64,000 bases of DNA. It comes from Villigracilis sp024434165. GTDB taxonomy: Bacteria > Chloroflexota > Anaerolineae > Anaerolineales > Villigracilaceae. This document shows positions 23,035 through 32,077 of the stretch, in pieces. Position 1 is the first letter of the stretch, and every line of letters starts with the position of its first letter. The translations under genes were made by a program, and so were the position numbers. The notes beneath the pieces were generated by a model that was given only the letters and a program-made list of their open reading frames with translations, searched no databases and was not told the origin of the DNA. Location: the NCBI GenBank assembly GCA_030263665.1, contig SZPK01000026.1, forward strand, positions 1 to 64,000. Reading direction: 5' to 3'.

Positions 23035-25353
23035 ATGCTCGGTAGAGACGACATCTTTCAAAAAGCAATGAACGAGGGACATTCCGCCGCCTGGGACCAG
23101 GAATGGGAAAAGGCGATCAACGCCTATCGCCGCGCCCTCGAAGAATTCCCCGATCACCCCAAAGCGCTTACCAGCCTGGGGCTTGCCCTGTTCCAAATGG
23201 GCAACATAGACGAATCCCTGCAAATCTACCTGCGCGCCGCCAAGGTCTCGCCCGACGATCCCGTCTCCACCGAGAAAGTGGCGCAGCTCTCCGAACGCGT
23301 CGGCGATCTCAAAACCGCCATGGATGCAGCCATCCGCGCGGGCGACCTCTACCTCAAACAGCGCGATACCGACAAAGCCATCGAAAACTGGGTGCACGTC
23401 ACCAGCATCAACCCCGAAAACGCCATCGCCCACTCACGTCTCGCCCAGGTGCACGAACGGCTCGGCCACCTTCAGCAGGCGGTCACGGAATACCTCGCCC
23501 TCGCCAGCATCATCCAACGCGCGGGCAACGCCGAAAAAACCCAGGAGATGGTGGATAAAGCCCAATCCCTCCTGCCCAACAGCCCCGAAGTCAAACAGGC
23601 GCAATCCTCCCTCAAAATGGGGCAGCTGCTCCCCAAACCGATTCGCGGAAAAGGCGGGACGGGACCCATCCGCATGGCGCAGGTCAAACAACTGCAGCAG
23701 CCGAACGCTTCGCGAACCGCCTCGGGGCTGGACCCGGTGGCGGAAGCCCGCCAGAAAGCGTTGACTCATCTGGCAGAGATGCTCTTCGAGTATTCCGACG
23801 ACAGCCCCGGCGCGCAGGAACGACGCGGACTGGCGGCGATCATGAAAGGCACGGGCGCCATCTCGCTCCAGCAAGCCGAACAGGCGAAGGTCATCCTGCA
23901 CCTCGGTCAGGCGATTGACGCGCAATCGAAGGGCAACGACGCGCAAGCCGCCGAGGAGATGGAAGGCGCGCTGGAGGCAGGCTTCACCAATCCCGCCCTG
24001 TACTTCAATCTCGGCTACCTCCGCTTCAAGGGCGACCGCATCGAAAGCGCGCAGCGCTTTCTGCAAAACGCCGTCAAACACAACGATTACGCGTTCGCAA
24101 CGCGCCTCCTGCTCGGACAGATGCTGGTCAGGAAGGGCGCCTATCGTGAAGCCGCCCTGGAATACATCGAAGCCCTAAAACTGGCAGATTCGATGACTGT
24201 CCCCGCCGAACAGGCGGACGACATCCGCCAGCAGTACGAACCCATCCTCGAAACCTACCAAAATCAATCGGATGACAGCGTACTGCGCAAAGTGTGCGAA
24301 AACATCAACGGCTTGTTGATGCGCCCCGACTGGCGCGAACAACTCCATAAGACGCGCGAACAAATGCCCAAAATGGAGGGCAATCTGCCCGCCCCGCTCG
24401 GCGATATCATCCTCCAGGCGCAATCCAGTTCAGTGCTCGAATCCATGAACCGCATCAACCAGCTGGCGCGCATGGGAAGCCTGCGCTCCGCCATGGATGA
24501 AGCCTATGACGCCGTACAGCAGGCGCCCACCTACCTGCCGCTCCACACCCTCATGGGCGACCTGCTCGTCCAGGACGGGCGCAGCGCCGACGCCATGACC
24601 AAGTACAGCGTCGTGGCACATGCCTACAGCGTGCGCGGCGAAGTCCTGCCGGCGACGAAACTCCTGCGCCGCATCATCCAAATCTCGCCCATGGATATGG
24701 GCGCCCGCAACCGCCTGATTGACCTGCTCGTGGCGCGCGGTCACATAGACGAAGCCATCAACGAATACCTGGAACTCGCCGCCATTTACTACCGCCTCGC
24801 CGAACTGGACATGGCGCGCAAAACCTACACCACCGCCCTGCGCGTGGTGCAGCAGGGCAACGCCAGCCGCGACTGGAATACCCACATCCTGCAGCGCATG
24901 GCAGATATTGACATGCAGCGCCTGGATTGGAAACAAGCCCTGCGCGTCTACGAACAGATCCGCACCCTCGCACCCGACGACGACGCCACCCGCAAACAGA
25001 TCATCGAATTGAACCTGCGCATGGGGCAGACGGATAAAGCGCTCACCGAATTGGAAGGCTACATCACACATCTGGAAAGCCAGAACAAGAACGAACCCGC
25101 GCTCAACTTCCTCGAAGAACTCGTCCGCGACCACCCGGAACAACCCATGCTCAAACGCACCTGCGCGGCTCTTCTGCACCGCACCGGGCGCACCGGCGAA
25201 GCGGTCTCCCTGCTGGACGGCTTGGGGGAAACTCTCCTGCAAAGCGGCGACCGTCAGGGCGCGATGGAAGTCATCAACCAAATCGTCCTGATGAATCCGC
25301 CCAATGCCGAAGACTACCGCGCCCTGTTAAGTCAGATGCGCTCCAGACCGTAG
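23035..25353 (+). CDS. Large tetratricopeptide-repeat protein, 772 residues
   Basis: The sequence is almost entirely helical repeats of the TPR type, for example NAYRRALEEFPDHPKALTSL, GLALFQMGNIDESLQIYLRA, AYREAALEYIEALKLAD and MDMGARNRLIDLLVARGHID. No signal peptide or transmembrane segment is visible, so it is probably a cytoplasmic scaffold. A disordered, basic, Gly/Pro-containing linker lies near 190-240. It stands alone between the foreign island and heme A synthase. Partner proteins are unknown. Confidence 0.82.
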   Translation: MLGRDDIFQKAMNEGHSAAWDQEWEKAINAYRRALEEFPDHPKALTSLGLALFQMGNIDESLQIYLRAAKVSPDDPVSTEKVAQLSERVGDLKTAMDAAIRAGDLYLKQRDTDKAIENWVHVTSINPENAIAHSRLAQVHERLGHLQQAVTEYLALASIIQRAGNAEKTQEMVDKAQSLLPNSPEVKQAQSSLKMGQLLPKPIRGKGGTGPIRMAQVKQLQQPNASRTASGLDPVAEARQKALTHLAEMLFEYSDDSPGAQERRGLAAIMKGTGAISLQQAEQAKVILHLGQAIDAQSKGNDAQAAEEMEGALEAGFTNPALYFNLGYLRFKGDRIESAQRFLQNAVKHNDYAFATRLLLGQMLVRKGAYREAALEYIEALKLADSMTVPAEQADDIRQQYEPILETYQNQSDDSVLRKVCENINGLLMRPDWREQLHKTREQMPKMEGNLPAPLGDIILQAQSSSVLESMNRINQLARMGSLRSAMDEAYDAVQQAPTYLPLHTLMGDLLVQDGRSADAMTKYSVVAHAYSVRGEVLPATKLLRRIIQISPMDMGARNRLIDLLVARGHIDEAINEYLELAAIYYRLAELDMARKTYTTALRVVQQGNASRDWNTHILQRMADIDMQRLDWKQALRVYEQIRTLAPDDDATRKQIIELNLRMGQTDKALTELEGYITHLESQNKNEPALNFLEELVRDHPEQPMLKRTCAALLHRTGRTGEAVSLLDGLGETLLQSGDRQGAMEVINQIVLMNPPNAEDYRALLSQMRSRP

Positions 25354-25357
25354 CCGA

Positions 25358-25386
25358 ATGCCCATCCGCGCGATGGGCATTTTTAT
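25358..25386 (+). terminator. Rho-independent terminator of the TPR gene
   Basis: A perfect 9-bp stem ATGCCCATC (25358-25366) / GATGGGCAT (25372-25380) with a 5-base loop is followed by TTTTT. Confidence 0.85.
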
Positions 25387-25467
25387 TCACAAGTCCATTT
25401 ATTCCAATATGACAAATTAGCCCCGAATTTGTGACAAAAGTCCGACCGCCGCATAATTTCCCCATGC

Positions 25468-25473
25468 TATAAT
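25468..25473 (+). promoter_or_regulatory. Candidate -10 box of heme A synthase
   Basis: A perfect TATAAT stands 57 bases before the ATG at 25530. A TGTGACAAAA further upstream is too far for a standard -35. Confidence 0.35.
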
Positions 25474-25529
25474 CCCGCGGACTTTGAATCCGTAAGCCGC
25501 GCTTTCAGCATAACCTGATTGGAGAAATC

Positions 25530-26564
25530 ATGCCCAAAACTCAAAACAGAGCCGTGATGACTTGGCTTTTTATCTTCGCCTTTGTCGTGGCTTTCCTCGT
25601 CGTCTTCGGCGGATTCGTCCGCCTGACCCGCTCCGGCTTGTCCATCGTCGAATGGAATCCGATCAACGGTACGATTCCCCCCATGGGAAACCACGAATGG
25701 GAGGCGGAATTCGCCAAATACCAGCAGACTCCCGAATACATTCTCATCAACCAGGGCATGACCCTGGAGGAATACAAGTTCATCTTCTACATCGAATGGT
25801 TCCACCGCCTTGTGGCGCGCCTTGCCGGTCTGTTCTACGCCATCCCGGTGTTTTACTTCCTGTTCAAAAAAGCCATCCCCTTCAAGGAGTTTGGCATTTA
25901 TTTCGTGATGGGGATGCTCTTCATCGGGCAGGCGTTCATGGGCTGGTTCATGGTCGCCAGCGGATTGGAAAGCCGTCCCTCCGTCAGTCATTTCCGCCTC
26001 ACCGCCCACCTCCTGCTTGCCCTGACCCTCTTCGCCCTCGCCTTGTGGACGGCGCTCGGTCACCGCTTCGGCTTCCCCAATTCCGCCAGACCGGTGAAAT
26101 GGTCGCTGGCGAGCAAACTGGCGTTGTGGTCAACAGCGGTGTTGATCATCCAAATCGCCTACGGCGGCATGACGGCGGGACTCAAAGCCGGTCACGTCTC
26201 CGACACCTGGCCCCTCATGTTCGGCAAGTGGATTCCGCCCAACCTGTTCGCGTCGTGGGCAGCCCTCCTTGAAACCCCGCAGACCATCGTCTTCATCCAC
26301 CGCTGGTTCGCATGGCTGGGAATCATCCTTGTGCCGCTGGTCTATTTCATCGTCAAAAAGCAGAACTACCCCGCCGACATCCTGAACGGGCTCAAATGGC
26401 TGACCGGCGTGGTCGCCCTGCAAATCACGCTCGGCGTGCTGACCATCCTCTCCTACGTGAACATCGTCATCGCCCTGCTTCATCAGGCGAACGCCATCCT
26501 GCTTTTTGGGCTGGCGGTGTATTTCATCCACCGCTTCCGCGCGCTGGACCAGAAAACGGCGTAG
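25530..26564 (+). CDS. ctaA: Heme A synthase (CtaA/COX15)
   Basis: The protein has 344 residues with about eight membrane helices. GGFVRLTRSGLSIVEWNP followed by the PP turn is the signature of the COX15 group. The heme-coordinating His are seen in IEWFHRLVARLAG, SVSHFRLTAH, IHRWFAWLG and ALLHQANAIL. The enzyme oxidises the C8 methyl of heme O to give heme A for aa3-type oxidases, so the organism should be able to respire oxygen. Neither ctaB nor oxidase subunits are adjacent. A terminator directly follows. Confidence 0.9.
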   Translation: MPKTQNRAVMTWLFIFAFVVAFLVVFGGFVRLTRSGLSIVEWNPINGTIPPMGNHEWEAEFAKYQQTPEYILINQGMTLEEYKFIFYIEWFHRLVARLAGLFYAIPVFYFLFKKAIPFKEFGIYFVMGMLFIGQAFMGWFMVASGLESRPSVSHFRLTAHLLLALTLFALALWTALGHRFGFPNSARPVKWSLASKLALWSTAVLIIQIAYGGMTAGLKAGHVSDTWPLMFGKWIPPNLFASWAALLETPQTIVFIHRWFAWLGIILVPLVYFIVKKQNYPADILNGLKWLTGVVALQITLGVLTILSYVNIVIALLHQANAILLFGLAVYFIHRFRALDQKTA

Positions 26565-26616
26565 GCGGCGGAAAAACCATCCGCGCAGAGACAACTCCCA
26601 GTCCGGTAAGATGCGC

Positions 26617-26657
26617 AAAACTTCCCCCGCACCGTCTTCGGAGCAGGGGAAGTTTTT
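26617..26657. terminator. Bidirectional terminator between ctaA and the peptide-transport operon
   Basis: AAAACTTCCCC (26617-26627) pairs with GGGGAAGTTTT (26646-26656), 11 bp with an 18-base loop, followed by T on the plus strand and a T-tract on the minus strand. It stands between convergent transcription units. Confidence 0.75.
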
Positions 26658-26727
26658 ACTTCGGTGATGGGTCGAAATAACCGATTATGCCCGTAGAACG
26701 AAACAGTATCTCGCTCTACATCCGCTT

Positions 26728-26922
26728 TTACTTCAACGTCTTCGAATACAACGTGAATCCGATCATCCCCAATGCCAGCCCAAGGCTGGAAACGCCCCAC
26801 GAGAAAAAGTTCAGAAAATAAGTGGACTCGAGAACTTTTATGACCATCAGGAATGGCAGGATGACGCCGCCGACAACCATCATCACCACGCCGGAATTGA
26901 GAAGCAGCAGCGGGGATTTCAT
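26728..26922 (-). CDS. Small membrane protein, 64 residues, coupled to the peptide ABC operon
   Basis: Two hydrophobic helices (LNSGVVMMVVGGVILPFLMV and FFSWGVSSLGLALGMIGFTL) with a short polar loop and no recognisable family. Its start overlaps the stop of the OppF-like ATPase as ATGA, so it is the last, translationally coupled gene of the transporter operon. A role as accessory subunit or small stabilising protein is only an inference from position. Confidence 0.6.
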   Translation of the reverse strand: MKSPLLLLNSGVVMMVVGGVILPFLMVIKVLESTYFLNFFSWGVSSLGLALGMIGFTLYSKTLK

Positions 26923-27932
26923 TCCGGTTCCTCCGTTCGATACAGCCAGCAGGCGACGAAATGCCCCGGCTCGGGTTCAAAATCAACCGGCTCTTTCTCG
27001 CTGCACAACCCTGCGATGGCTTTGGCGCAGCGCGGGTGAAAACGGCAGCCCTTCGGCGGGTTCACCAGGCTGGGCGGTTCGCCGGGCGGCACTTCCTTGT
27101 AGGTGATGGAATTATCCGCATCCGGGTCGGAGGTGGCGGCGAGCAGAGCCGCCGTGTACGGGTGCAGGGGGTTATCGAGCAGGCGGCGCGTTTGGGCTTT
27201 TTCCACCAGATTGCCCGCATACATCACAAAGATGCGCTCGGAAAAATACTTGACCGTCGAAAGGTCGTGCGTGATGTAAATGACCGAGAGGCGGTGCCGC
27301 TCCTGCAGAGCGTGCAGCAACTTCAAAATTTCCACCCGCACCGAAGCGTCGAGCATGGAGACGGGTTCGTCCGCCACGATCATCTTCGGTTCGAGGATCA
27401 TCGCGCGCGCGATGACCACGCGCTGCTGCTGCCCGCCGCTCAGCATGTGCGGAAACTTGTGCAGGAAATCCTCCACCGGGTGCAGTTTCACCTCGGTCAT
27501 CGTCTTGCGGATTCGCTCCAGCCGTTTCTCGCGGTCCTTCACGCCGCTGATGATGAGCGGTTCCTCCAAAATCTGCTGCACGGTCATAAACGGCGGCAGC
27601 GCCCCGTAGGGGTCCTGCTGGACGTAACCGATCTCGAAACGATAATTCCGCAGTTCTTCGCCGGTCAGTTCGACCAGATTTCTGCCTTCGAAGATGAGTT
27701 CGCCGCGCGTGGGGATGTTGATTCCCAGGATGGTTTTCATCAGGCTGGATTTTCCGCATCCGCTCTCGCCGACGACTGCCACAGTCTCCCCCTGCGCCAT
27801 CTCAAAGCTGACGCCGTCCACGGCTTTGACGTATCCCATGTGGCTGAACCCGAATCGGCGCAATTCATACCAGACGTGCAGGTCACGAATGGAGAGGAGA
27901 GTCTCCCGCTGTTCCCGGATTTTCGACGACAT
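26919..27932 (-). CDS. Peptide ABC transporter ATP-binding protein, OppF/DppF type
   Basis: The protein has 337 residues from ATG 27932, which has AGAGG 8 bases upstream; an ATG at 27938 is too close to that site, and the longer frame to 28043 lacks one. The nucleotide-binding features are complete: Walker A GESGCGKSS, Q-loop YVQQDPYG, signature LSGGQQQRV, Walker B MIVADEP and switch ITHD. The C-terminus has the oligopeptide/dipeptide tail with Cys in GCRFHPRCA, GLCSEKEP and VACWLY, which in related ATPases binds an Fe-S cluster. It pairs with the OppD-like ATPase encoded upstream. Confidence 0.9.
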   Translation of the reverse strand: MSSKIREQRETLLSIRDLHVWYELRRFGFSHMGYVKAVDGVSFEMAQGETVAVVGESGCGKSSLMKTILGINIPTRGELIFEGRNLVELTGEELRNYRFEIGYVQQDPYGALPPFMTVQQILEEPLIISGVKDREKRLERIRKTMTEVKLHPVEDFLHKFPHMLSGGQQQRVVIARAMILEPKMIVADEPVSMLDASVRVEILKLLHALQERHRLSVIYITHDLSTVKYFSERIFVMYAGNLVEKAQTRRLLDNPLHPYTAALLAATSDPDADNSITYKEVPPGEPPSLVNPPKGCRFHPRCAKAIAGLCSEKEPVDFEPEPGHFVACWLYRTEEPE

Positions 27933-27964
27933 TTTCATTGCCTCTTTTAGTTCAGTGGTATGGA

Positions 27965-28546
27965 TCATGACCGCTTTTCCGTGGCAGAGCCAAAGCCCGT
28001 CTGCAAGCCTTTCAGGCATTCCATCATGCCGAGGTGACGGCAATCGTGCGACAAAAAGACCAGCAGGTTCAGGCGGATATTTTGCAGTTTTCGTTTCAAT
28101 TCTTCGTCAACAGCATCAAGGGTGGGGTAACGCTCATCCAGCAATTGGATAAATTCTTCAAGGGCGTCGTAGGAGCGTTTGAGATAATCCAGCAATTCAT
28201 CCCTGGGAGGGATGGGCAGGGTGGCGGCGACTTCATCGCTCAGACCCGTGCCGACCGTCGCGCTCAGGTCGGTGGGAAAGCCCCATTTTTGGGCGAGGTT
28301 TTCGCGCGCCCAAATCTCCACCGGCTCGCCGAAATCGGAACCCAGCTGCGGCGTGCGTTCCAGGATGATCGCCTTGAGGAAATCTGACTCACGCGCCAGA
28401 TGCCAAAGGTGAAATCCAATCGAAGTGCTGTAGCCCTTCGGTCTCCAGCGCAGCTGGTCGTCGTCGAGTTCGCGGGCAAAATTCAGGACAACCTGATGAA
28501 TATCCTTGAAGGAATAAAGGACGTCGTAAAGGGCGGGTGTGGGCAT
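27965..28546 (-). CDS. DinB-family four-helix metal-binding protein inside the peptide transporter operon
   Basis: The protein has 193 residues from ATG 28546 (GGGAG upstream). It has the DinB/YfiT pattern of three metal-ligand His: FHLWHLARESDF near 48 and SHDCRHLGMMECL near 170. Family members are thiol-dependent transferases or hydrolases with a four-helix bundle; the exact reaction is unknown here. It lies between the two ATPase genes with gaps of only 28 and 32 bases and reads the same way, so it must be cotranscribed with the transporter. Confidence 0.8.
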   Translation of the reverse strand: MPTPALYDVLYSFKDIHQVVLNFARELDDDQLRWRPKGYSTSIGFHLWHLARESDFLKAIILERTPQLGSDFGEPVEIWARENLAQKWGFPTDLSATVGTGLSDEVAATLPIPPRDELLDYLKRSYDALEEFIQLLDERYPTLDAVDEELKRKLQNIRLNLLVFLSHDCRHLGMMECLKGLQTGFGSATEKRS

Positions 28547-28574
28547 GGTTCTCCCGGTGATGTTGGTATGGGGG

Positions 28575-29540
28575 TTACATGTGCAGCCAGCACTTGACTT
28601 TGCGGTTGCCCTTCCGAAAGACCGGCGGTTCCTCACTGCACTTCTCGAAGCGGAACGGACAGCGCGCCGCAAAGCGGCAGCCGCCGGGCGGGTTCATCAG
28701 GCTGGGCGGCTGCCCGGTGATGAAGATCGGGTCGGCGTCGCTGCGGAGGCGCGGCACGCTCGCCATGAGCATCTGCGAGTAGGGGTGCAGGGGTGCGGGG
28801 AAGAAATCCCTTGCCTCTCCCGTCTCCACGATCTGACCGGCGTACATGATGGCGACTTCATCTGCGAGTTCGCTCGAGGTGGCGATGTCGTGCGTGATGA
28901 GGATGAAGGAGGTTCCCAGTTCGTGCTTGATGCGCTTGAGCACGTTCATGATGTTCGCCTGCGTCAGCAGGTCCAATGCGGAGGTGGGTTCGTCCAGCAC
29001 GATCAAATTGGGCGAGGTGACCAGCGCCATCGCCAGCGCCACGCGCTGGCGCATCCCGCCGCTCAATTCAAACGGGTAGCGGTCTACAAAATCCGCCGGG
29101 ACGCCCACATGCTGGAACATCTTGTAAACCAGCCCAAGCGCGTCCTGTTTGGTCAAGCCCAGGTGAATCATGGCGGGTTCGGCAACCTGCTCACCCACTT
29201 TCAATACGGGGTTCAGGGAATTCATCGCCGCCTGCGGTACGAGCGACATGCTCACCCAGCGCACGTTTCTGCGGTATTCCTCGTCGTCCAGTTCCATGAC
29301 GTCCATGCCCTGCAGCAGGACTTTGCCGGAGTATTTATCCACATTGCGGGGCAGGAGGCGCAGCAGCGCCCTGGAAAGCGAGGTCTTCCCGCACCCGGAT
29401 TCTCCCAAAATGACAACGGCGCGGTTCGTTCCCAGTTCAAAGTCCACGCCATCCACCGCCTGGACGACGCCCTTGGTGGTTTTGAAATGCAGGACCAGAT
29501 CTTCGATCTTGAGCAATTCAAGCGACGGGGCGAGACTCAT
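28575..29540 (-). CDS. Peptide ABC transporter ATP-binding protein, OppD/DppD type
   Basis: The protein has 321 residues from ATG 29540; the frame remains open to 30080 but that part overlaps the permease gene out of frame. Visible features: Walker A GESGCGKTS, Q-loop LVPQAAMNSLNP, signature LSGGMRQRV, Walker B LIVLDEP, switch ITHD, and the oligopeptide-family C-terminal Cys cluster (CRFAARCPF, EKCSEEPP, VKCWLHM). Its start overlaps the permease stop as ATGA. Together with the OppF-like protein it forms the ATPase pair. Confidence 0.9.
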   Translation of the reverse strand: MSLAPSLELLKIEDLVLHFKTTKGVVQAVDGVDFELGTNRAVVILGESGCGKTSLSRALLRLLPRNVDKYSGKVLLQGMDVMELDDEEYRRNVRWVSMSLVPQAAMNSLNPVLKVGEQVAEPAMIHLGLTKQDALGLVYKMFQHVGVPADFVDRYPFELSGGMRQRVALAMALVTSPNLIVLDEPTSALDLLTQANIMNVLKRIKHELGTSFILITHDIATSSELADEVAIMYAGQIVETGEARDFFPAPLHPYSQMLMASVPRLRSDADPIFITGQPPSLMNPPGGCRFAARCPFRFEKCSEEPPVFRKGNRKVKCWLHM

Positions 29541-30874
29541 ACTTCCCTCAGCCTGGGGTTGAAGATGCGGTCCAGCGCAAAGCCAAGCACGGCGAACGCA
29601 AGACCGGTGATCATCAGCAAAGCCGCCGGTTCCAGCACCCAGTAGTAATATCCCTTGAAAAGGGCGCCGTTGGACTGGGCGTCCTGGATGATCTTGCCCC
29701 AGGTCGGCAGGACGGGGTCGCCCAAGCCGATCACCGCCAGCGAGGCTTCGAGGAACACGAACGCCGGCACCGCCTGCACCAGGCTCGGAATCAACAGGGG
29801 AATCATGCGCGGGATGAGATACATGAAGATGATGCGCCAGTTGCTTGCGCCGTACGCCTTTGCCGCTTCGATGTACATGGATTCCTTGACTTGCAGGAAG
29901 ATGGCGCGGTATCCCAAAATGGCGCCGGTGAAAATGCTCAGCAGGATGGTGGCGGTCAGAATAACCCAGATGCTGCGGGAGTAAAACGTCCCGATCATGA
30001 TCAACAGCGCAAAGAACGGCAGGACGAGGTTGACCTCGGTGATGCGCTGAATCAATTCGTCCACCCAGCCGGAATACCACGTCCCCACCGCCGCGATGAT
30101 CATGGTCAGCACCGTGGTGCCGATGGCAGCCATCAAGCCGAACGCCAGAGCCACAGGCGCACCCCAGAGGAGCGGCAGGGTCAGGTCGCGGCGGGCGTGA
30201 TCCGTACCGGCAAGACCGAACACCTGTCCGTGAGAAACGAACTCCATGTCCATGGTCGAATCGGGCTCAAAGGTGGTGCCGATGACGATGAGTTTGTACG
30301 TTCCCTTCAACACGTCCCCGCTCTCCGGGTCGGAGAACAAAGCCGGGATGACCTCATCCGTCCGCAGTTTGGCGCGCAGTTTCTCGTCCTGAGAGAAGCG
30401 GTAGGTGAACTTGTTTCCGATGACGAAGTTCGCAATCCGAATCGTGCGGTTATCGGGCGTGACCAGTTCAATCGAGACGAACGGCTGCTTTGCCTCGAAC
30501 GTGGAATTGAAGTACAGGATCATGTCCTGCGGGTACACATCGTAGTTGAAGTCGAACTCATGCACCATTTCGTAGGTGGTGGAGTCGTTCTTGCCCGGCG
30601 CGGCGGTTTTGGTCATTTCGCCTTCGGCAGTGCTTACGGCAAAGGACTCGGAATACTTTTTGCTGGAAAACAGATTGACCCATGCGGGCTGCGCAAACTT
30701 GGGGTTTTGATACCAGACATCCTCCCCGCCCCGCCACAGGCGGATGGCTTCGGAATAGGGGATTGTGATCATGGTGTAGATGGATACGGCGACCAGCACC
30801 AGGATGGCGGCAATGCCAACCAGCGCGGAGGGATACATCAGTAACTTCTTGAAGGATGCTCTCAAATTATTCAT
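29537..30874 (-). CDS. Peptide ABC transporter permease, OppC/DppC type, with large periplasmic insert
   Basis: The protein has 445 residues from ATG 30874, with GGTGAG 8 bases upstream; a TTG at 30889 would overlap the preceding gene. After the first helix (about 15-38) comes an unusually long extracytoplasmic segment of roughly 190 residues (beta-rich, including KQPFVSIELVTPDNRTIRIA) before the five-helix permease core. The permease loop EAAKAYGASNWRIIFMYLIP contacts the ATPase. Ordinary DppC proteins have about 300 residues, so the insert is the main oddity and could contact the large binding protein. Confidence 0.85.
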   Translation of the reverse strand: MNNLRASFKKLLMYPSALVGIAAILVLVAVSIYTMITIPYSEAIRLWRGGEDVWYQNPKFAQPAWVNLFSSKKYSESFAVSTAEGEMTKTAAPGKNDSTTYEMVHEFDFNYDVYPQDMILYFNSTFEAKQPFVSIELVTPDNRTIRIANFVIGNKFTYRFSQDEKLRAKLRTDEVIPALFSDPESGDVLKGTYKLIVIGTTFEPDSTMDMEFVSHGQVFGLAGTDHARRDLTLPLLWGAPVALAFGLMAAIGTTVLTMIIAAVGTWYSGWVDELIQRITEVNLVLPFFALLIMIGTFYSRSIWVILTATILLSIFTGAILGYRAIFLQVKESMYIEAAKAYGASNWRIIFMYLIPRMIPLLIPSLVQAVPAFVFLEASLAVIGLGDPVLPTWGKIIQDAQSNGALFKGYYYWVLEPAALLMITGLAFAVLGFALDRIFNPRLREV

Positions 30875-30878
30875 GGCA

Positions 30879-32000
30879 TTACTCACCAATCTTTACCCTG
30901 GGATCCACGAGCGCATATACAAAATTGAGAATGAACACGGTGATCGCCAGCAGGTAGGCGTAGATGACCGTCGAGCCGACGATGATCGGCGTATCGTATA
31001 AACCGATCGCCTGGAAGAGCGTCCTGCCGAGCCCGGGCCACAGGAAGACGGTTTCGGTAAACAACGCGCCCGTCCACAGACCGATGAGCAGGAGCGAAAA
31101 GTTCGTGATGATGGTCGGCAGGGTGGGGCGCAGGATATAGCGCCGTTCGATATCCCTGGCTTGCAAGCCCTTGGCGCGCGCCATGTCCACATAATCCTCG
31201 CTGGAGTAGATGAGGAAGAAGGTGCGGTAGTTGTACACGCTCAGGAAGAAGGAACTGATGATCAGCGAAAAGCCGGGCAGGGCAAGATGCTTCAAAACGC
31301 TGATGGCGTAGTCGAACGGGTTGGAAGGCGGCGGGGAATCCACCATGCCGCCAAAGGGCAGAATTTTCAACCCCGCCGCAAAGATAAGGATGAGAAAAAT
31401 TCCATAGAACCAGGGTGGCACGGCGGAGGAGGGCGACAATGCAATGATCAACTTATCCCAGAAACTGCCGTAGCGCCGCGAAAGGTTGAGCGCGATGAAA
31501 ACGCTGGAGAAGAACAGGAACAACTGCGACGTGCCCATCAACAGCAGGGTGGCGGGCAGGCGTTCGAGCAGGATGAGGCGCACCTGCTTCGAGCCGCTGT
31601 CGCTCGTGAGGTTGAAGGCACGCCCGAGGTCCAGTTGAAGCGCGTTGGAAAGATAGCGGAAGTTACGAATGGCGATGGGCGTATTCAGCCCGCGGCGTTT
31701 TTCCTCCAGCGCGATCCGGTCTTCGATCAACTGCCTGCGGGTCTCCGGGTCCATTTGCTGGTAGGTCGGGCTTGCAGAGACGGATTGCGTCACCGTATCC
31801 CGAATCTGTCCGCGGATGATCTGGTCCACGAAACCGCCCATGTTGGCGATCAGAATTGTGAGATACACGCCGACCACCACCGTGGTGAATAACGTCAACA
31901 GGCGCACCGCCACGTAACGGGTCAGGCGCACGAATGTGCTGTTTAGAAATCTTTTCTTTATGACAAATTCTTCCGAAGGGGCATGGGTGGTGACGGACAT
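30879..32000 (-). CDS. Peptide ABC transporter permease, OppB/DppB type
   Basis: The protein has 373 residues. The N-terminal helix (TRYVAVRLLTLFTTVVVGVY) is typical of OppB, followed by a charged segment of about 70 residues and a six-helix core. The ATPase-contacting loop reads DYVDMARAKGLQARDIERRY, and LWTGALFTETVFLWPGLG matches the conserved last third. It is four bases from the second permease start and forms a heterodimer with it. Confidence 0.88.
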   Translation of the reverse strand: MSVTTHAPSEEFVIKKRFLNSTFVRLTRYVAVRLLTLFTTVVVGVYLTILIANMGGFVDQIIRGQIRDTVTQSVSASPTYQQMDPETRRQLIEDRIALEEKRRGLNTPIAIRNFRYLSNALQLDLGRAFNLTSDSGSKQVRLILLERLPATLLLMGTSQLFLFFSSVFIALNLSRRYGSFWDKLIIALSPSSAVPPWFYGIFLILIFAAGLKILPFGGMVDSPPPSNPFDYAISVLKHLALPGFSLIISSFFLSVYNYRTFFLIYSSEDYVDMARAKGLQARDIERRYILRPTLPTIITNFSLLLIGLWTGALFTETVFLWPGLGRTLFQAIGLYDTPIIVGSTVIYAYLLAITVFILNFVYALVDPRVKIGE

Positions 32001-32021
32001 GGGGACCTCGCAATCGAATGT

Positions 32022-32053
32022 CCTCAGGGCGAGGAGTGCGCCTCGCCCTGAGG
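32022..32053 (-). promoter_or_regulatory. Perfect intercistronic hairpin between binding-protein and permease genes
   Basis: CCTCAGGGCGAGG (32022-32034) and CCTCGCCCTGAGG (32041-32053) form a perfect 13-bp stem with a 6-base loop and no following T-run on the minus strand. Such a structure after a binding-protein gene usually stabilises the upstream mRNA or partly terminates it, giving excess binding protein. Confidence 0.6.
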
Positions 32054-32077
32054 GTTGAAACTGCTACAACGAACGGG

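Noticed and set aside
27933..28043. Longer N-terminus of the OppF-like ATPase
   Set aside because: The upstream codons overlap the DinB gene out of frame and have no ribosome site, whereas AGAGG lies 8 bases before ATG 27932.
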